Shown here one piece after another: positions 61,627 through 64,000 of a stretch of 64,000 nucleotides of DNA. Position numbers and translations under genes: made by a program. The stretch is from Pseudomonas triticicola (GTDB lineage: Bacteria; Pseudomonadota; Gammaproteobacteria; Pseudomonadales; Pseudomonadaceae), in contig NZ_JAHSTX010000001.1 of the NCBI RefSeq assembly GCF_019145375.1, forward strand, positions 2,765,001 to 2,829,000, written 5' to 3'. Under the pieces are notes generated by a model. That model saw nothing but the letters and a program-made list of their open reading frames with translations. It was not told where the DNA came from and ran no database searches. Within the stretch, counting starts at the first letter, position 1; the number at the start of each line of letters is the position of its first letter.

Positions 61627-61716
61627 TGTGGGAGCGAGCCTGCTCGCGAAGGCGTTCTGGCAGTTGACTACAGTGTTGACTGACACGGCGCTTTCGCGAG
61701 CAGGCTCGCTCCCACA
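61627..61716. repeat. REP pair (BIME), copy 10
   Basis: Inverted REP units with about 42 bases between them, in the fliJ-hsbA spacer. Confidence 0.9.
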
Positions 61717-61733
61717 GGGTTTGGCGGTGTGGT

Positions 61734-62183
61734 TTAGAAGGCATCACGCCGTGGCAAGCGCTGGGACAATTCATCCAGCAGCTTCTGCTCGCGCTTGTCT
61801 TCCAGGCGTTGCGCCTCGTCGCGATAGCGCTGCACCAGTTTGCGCAAACCCTCGACGCGGGCAAACGCCTGCTGCCATTCCTCACGCGCCTTGTCGAGCT
61901 TGTTCTGGTGCCAGACCAGGCTCTGCCGTTGCTGGTCGACGGCAGTGTCGAGTTGCGCCAGAAACCCCTGAAAACCCAGCAGCCATTGCCCGGTCACGCC
62001 GGTGCTGCCGCGCACGATCCATTGCTGCGAGTAATCCAGACGAAAGGCATTGAGGTCGGCCAGTTTGCTTTCGGCAACTTTGACTTGGCCCTGAAAGTAG
62101 GCGAGGCGCTGCACGGCGGCTTTCTCGGCCTTTTCGGCCATATCCACCACCGGTGCCAGGCGCGCGGCGCGGCTGACGGCCAT
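61734..62183 (-). CDS. fliJ: flagellar export chaperone FliJ
   Basis: 149 residues, a long antiparallel coiled coil (AEKAEKAAVQRLAYFQGQVK, ALLQ-type heptads, KLDKAREEWQQAFARVEGLR). It links the FliI ATPase to FlhA. 6 bases from fliI. Confidence 0.93.
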   Translation of the reverse strand: MAVSRAARLAPVVDMAEKAEKAAVQRLAYFQGQVKVAESKLADLNAFRLDYSQQWIVRGSTGVTGQWLLGFQGFLAQLDTAVDQQRQSLVWHQNKLDKAREEWQQAFARVEGLRKLVQRYRDEAQRLEDKREQKLLDELSQRLPRRDAF

Positions 62184-62189
62184 GGCCGG

Positions 62190-63548
62190 TTACCCGCCCG
62201 CCGCAGGGGCGAACAGGGTTTCCAGATAGGCCTGGCTTTCACCCAGATTGATTTTGTCGTTGAGGCCTTGGCGCTGGTACCTGACCAACTGCGGTTGCAG
62301 GGAAATCGCCAGATCGGTCTCGCGGTCGCCACCGGCAACGTAGGCACCGACGCTGATCAGATCGCGGCTCTGCTGATAGCGCGACCACAACTGCTTGAAG
62401 TACTGCGCGCGCTGCATGTGATCCGGCGAAACCACCGCCGGCATGACCCGGCTGATCGAGGCTTCGATGTCGATCGCCGGATAGTGGCCTTCCTCGGCCA
62501 GGCGTCGTGACAGCACGATATGGCCGTCGAGCACACCCCGCGCCGAGTCGGCAATCGGGTCCTGCTGGTCGTCGCCTTCGGACAGTACGGTGTAGAACGC
62601 CGTGATCGAACCGCCGCCCTTCTCCGCGTTACCGGCACGCTCCACCAGTTTCGGCAGTTTGGCGAACACCGAGGGCGGATAGCCCTTGGTTGCTGGCGGT
62701 TCGCCGATGGCCAGAGCGATTTCCCGCTGGGCCTGGGCGAAACGGGTCAGCGAGTCCATCAGCAGCAGAACGTTCTTGCCCTTGTCGCGGAAATACTCGG
62801 CGATGCGCGTGCAATACATTGCCGCGCGCATACGCATCAGCGGTGCGTCGTCCGCTGGCGAGGCGACCACTACCGAACGTTTGAGGCCTTCTTCACCGAG
62901 AATGTGTTCGATGAATTCTTTAACTTCGCGACCACGCTCACCGATCAGGCCGACGACGATGATGTCGGCCTCGGTGAAGCGGGTCATCATGCCCAACAGC
63001 ACCGATTTACCGACACCGGTACCGGCGAACAGACCCAGACGCTGACCACGGCCGACCGTCAGCAAACCGTTGATGCAACGGATGCCGACGTCCAGCGGTA
63101 CGCTGATCGGATCACGGTTGAGCGGGTTGATTGTCGGGCCATCCATCGGCACCCAGTCTTCGGCTTTCATGCCGCCCTTGCCGTCCAGCGCGCGACCGGC
63201 GCCGTCGAGGACACGGCCGAGCATGCTCATGCCCATCGGTAAACGACCGGTATCGGCCAGGGGCACCACGCGGGCGCCCGGGGCAATGCCGGCGACGCTG
63301 CCGACCGGCATCAGAAAGACTTTGCTGCCGGAAAAACCCATGACCTCCGCTTCCACCTGAGACGGATGGTAGCTGTCGTCATTGATCACCATGCAGCGGG
63401 TGCCCATGGCGGCGCGCAGGCCTTCGGCTTCGAGGGTCAGGCCGACCATGCGCAGCAGCCGACCTTCAAGGATCGGCGCGCCGGCAATCTCGGTGGCCTC
63501 GGCGTAGGTGCTCAGGCGCTTGGCGAAGCTGGTGCGTTCAAGGCGCAT
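62190..63548 (-). CDS. fliI: flagellum-specific ATP synthase FliI
   Basis: 452 residues. P-loop [51 protein letters not shown], as in F1-beta-like type III export ATPases. Start ATG 63548 overlaps the fliH end by 11 bases. Confidence 0.97.
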   Translation of the reverse strand: MRLERTSFAKRLSTYAEATEIAGAPILEGRLLRMVGLTLEAEGLRAAMGTRCMVINDDSYHPSQVEAEVMGFSGSKVFLMPVGSVAGIAPGARVVPLADTGRLPMGMSMLGRVLDGAGRALDGKGGMKAEDWVPMDGPTINPLNRDPISVPLDVGIRCINGLLTVGRGQRLGLFAGTGVGKSVLLGMMTRFTEADIIVVGLIGERGREVKEFIEHILGEEGLKRSVVVASPADDAPLMRMRAAMYCTRIAEYFRDKGKNVLLLMDSLTRFAQAQREIALAIGEPPATKGYPPSVFAKLPKLVERAGNAEKGGGSITAFYTVLSEGDDQQDPIADSARGVLDGHIVLSRRLAEEGHYPAIDIEASISRVMPAVVSPDHMQRAQYFKQLWSRYQQSRDLISVGAYVAGGDRETDLAISLQPQLVRYQRQGLNDKINLGESQAYLETLFAPAAGG

Positions 63549-64000
63549 CGCTGGCGTCCGCGCGCGGCTCGTCAGAGTCGACAGCCGCTGGGGTGTCTTC
63601 GGGAATGTCCAGACTCAAGTCAGGCGCTGCCGGATGCAAGGCCTGCTCGTGCAACTGGTCGAACAGTTTGGCCATGACCTGGGTCACCCGCGATTCGACG
63701 CTGGCGTCGATGCGGCTGTGCTCGGTTTCAACCCGGCAGCCGCCCGGCAACAGCGACTCGTCTTCAACGATGCGCCAGGTTTCTTCGTGGCGTTCGCGCA
63801 GGGCTTTGACCTGGGCGAAATCCTGCGGATTGACGTACAGGCGCACGTTTTCCACGCCCAGCGGCAATAGCTTGAGGGCATCGCGCATGACGTGTTCGAT
63901 CTGCGTTGAATCGATGGCCAGTTCGCGCTTGATCACCTGCTTGGTGATGTGTTGCACGAGGTCGACCAGCGACTTTTCAATCTGGGTGTCTTGCTCGGCG
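63538..64000 (-). CDS. fliH: flagellar export regulator FliH (partial; N-terminus beyond the window)
   Basis: The frame is open from the right window edge, [20 protein letters not shown] being the first visible residues, to the stop at 63538, about 153 residues. [20 protein letters not shown] and [12 protein letters not shown] are typical of the FliH C-terminal domain that inhibits and positions FliI. The tail after about residue 120 is acidic and Pro-rich. The start codon lies outside the window. Confidence 0.93.
   Translation of the reverse strand, partial: AEQDTQIEKSLVDLVQHITKQVIKRELAIDSTQIEHVMRDALKLLPLGVENVRLYVNPQDFAQVKALRERHEETWRIVEDESLLPGGCRVETEHSRIDASVESRVTQVMAKLFDQLHEQALHPAAPDLSLDIPEDTPAAVDSDEPRADASDAP

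Overview
The window is chromosomal DNA from a fluorescent Pseudomonas, most likely of the P. fluorescens complex. The basis is the gene order (ccmABCDEFGHI; the cheW / CheW-like / ParA-like / motD / motC / cheB / cheA / cheZ / cheY / fliA / fleN / flhF / flhA block; fliL to flhB), protein sequences that look like Pseudomonas throughout, high GC coding DNA, and many copies of the GTGGGAGCGAGCCTGCTCGCGA REP sequence. No rRNA, tRNA or CRISPR array was seen.

Left part (1-25 kb), mostly metabolism and envelope. A lipase-like hydrolase overlaps mlaA (vacJ). Then come a DUF808 membrane protein divergent from a TetR regulator, and a REP-associated tyrosine transposase (RAYT) broken by one nonsense codon and flanked by REP pairs. 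A glyoxylate/glycerate cluster follows: a GlcG-like gene divergent from gcl, hyi, glxR, ttuD (glycerate kinase type) and pykF. A 10-bp palindrome sits in front of each divergent arm. After it lie a urea transporter, a K+ channel, a sulfate-binding protein, an MFS transporter, a hicAB toxin-antitoxin pair, a lipoprotein and the complete cytochrome c maturation operon ccmABCDEFGHI.

Middle (25-43 kb). A FliK-like gene and a small FlhB-C-terminal-like gene sit beside ccm. An RCC1-repeat gene follows. The chemotaxis/motor block then runs on the minus strand up to flhA, which has a sigma-54 type promoter.

Accessory island (43.4-51.9 kb), set between flhA and flhB. It carries a giant protein with 14 Ig-like domains, built from near-identical 1161-bp tandem repeats with an AT-rich, non-repeat C-terminal tip. 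The gene lies between two ~900-bp direct repeats. Each repeat carries a REP pair, a structured leader that resembles the phage C4 / P4 CI immunity RNAs, and a DUF6124-type gene. A small gene ends the island. The giant gene, the small gene and the distant RCC1 gene each have a lux-box-like palindrome (core CTGTCA-N4-TGACAG) 70-95 bp before the start codon.

Right part (51.9-64 kb). The flagellar export and switch genes flhB, fliR, fliQ, fliP, fliO, fliN, fliM and fliL are followed by fliK, the hptB/hsbR/hsbA phosphorelay, fliJ, fliI and a fliH that runs off the window. fliK and fliL each have their own sigma-54 type promoter. A MITE-like element lies between fliK and the fliL promoter.

The best candidates for something undescribed are the duplicated C4/CI-like leader upstream of the DUF6124 genes, and the possible LuxR-type regulon joining the Ig-repeat, RCC1 and small-protein genes.
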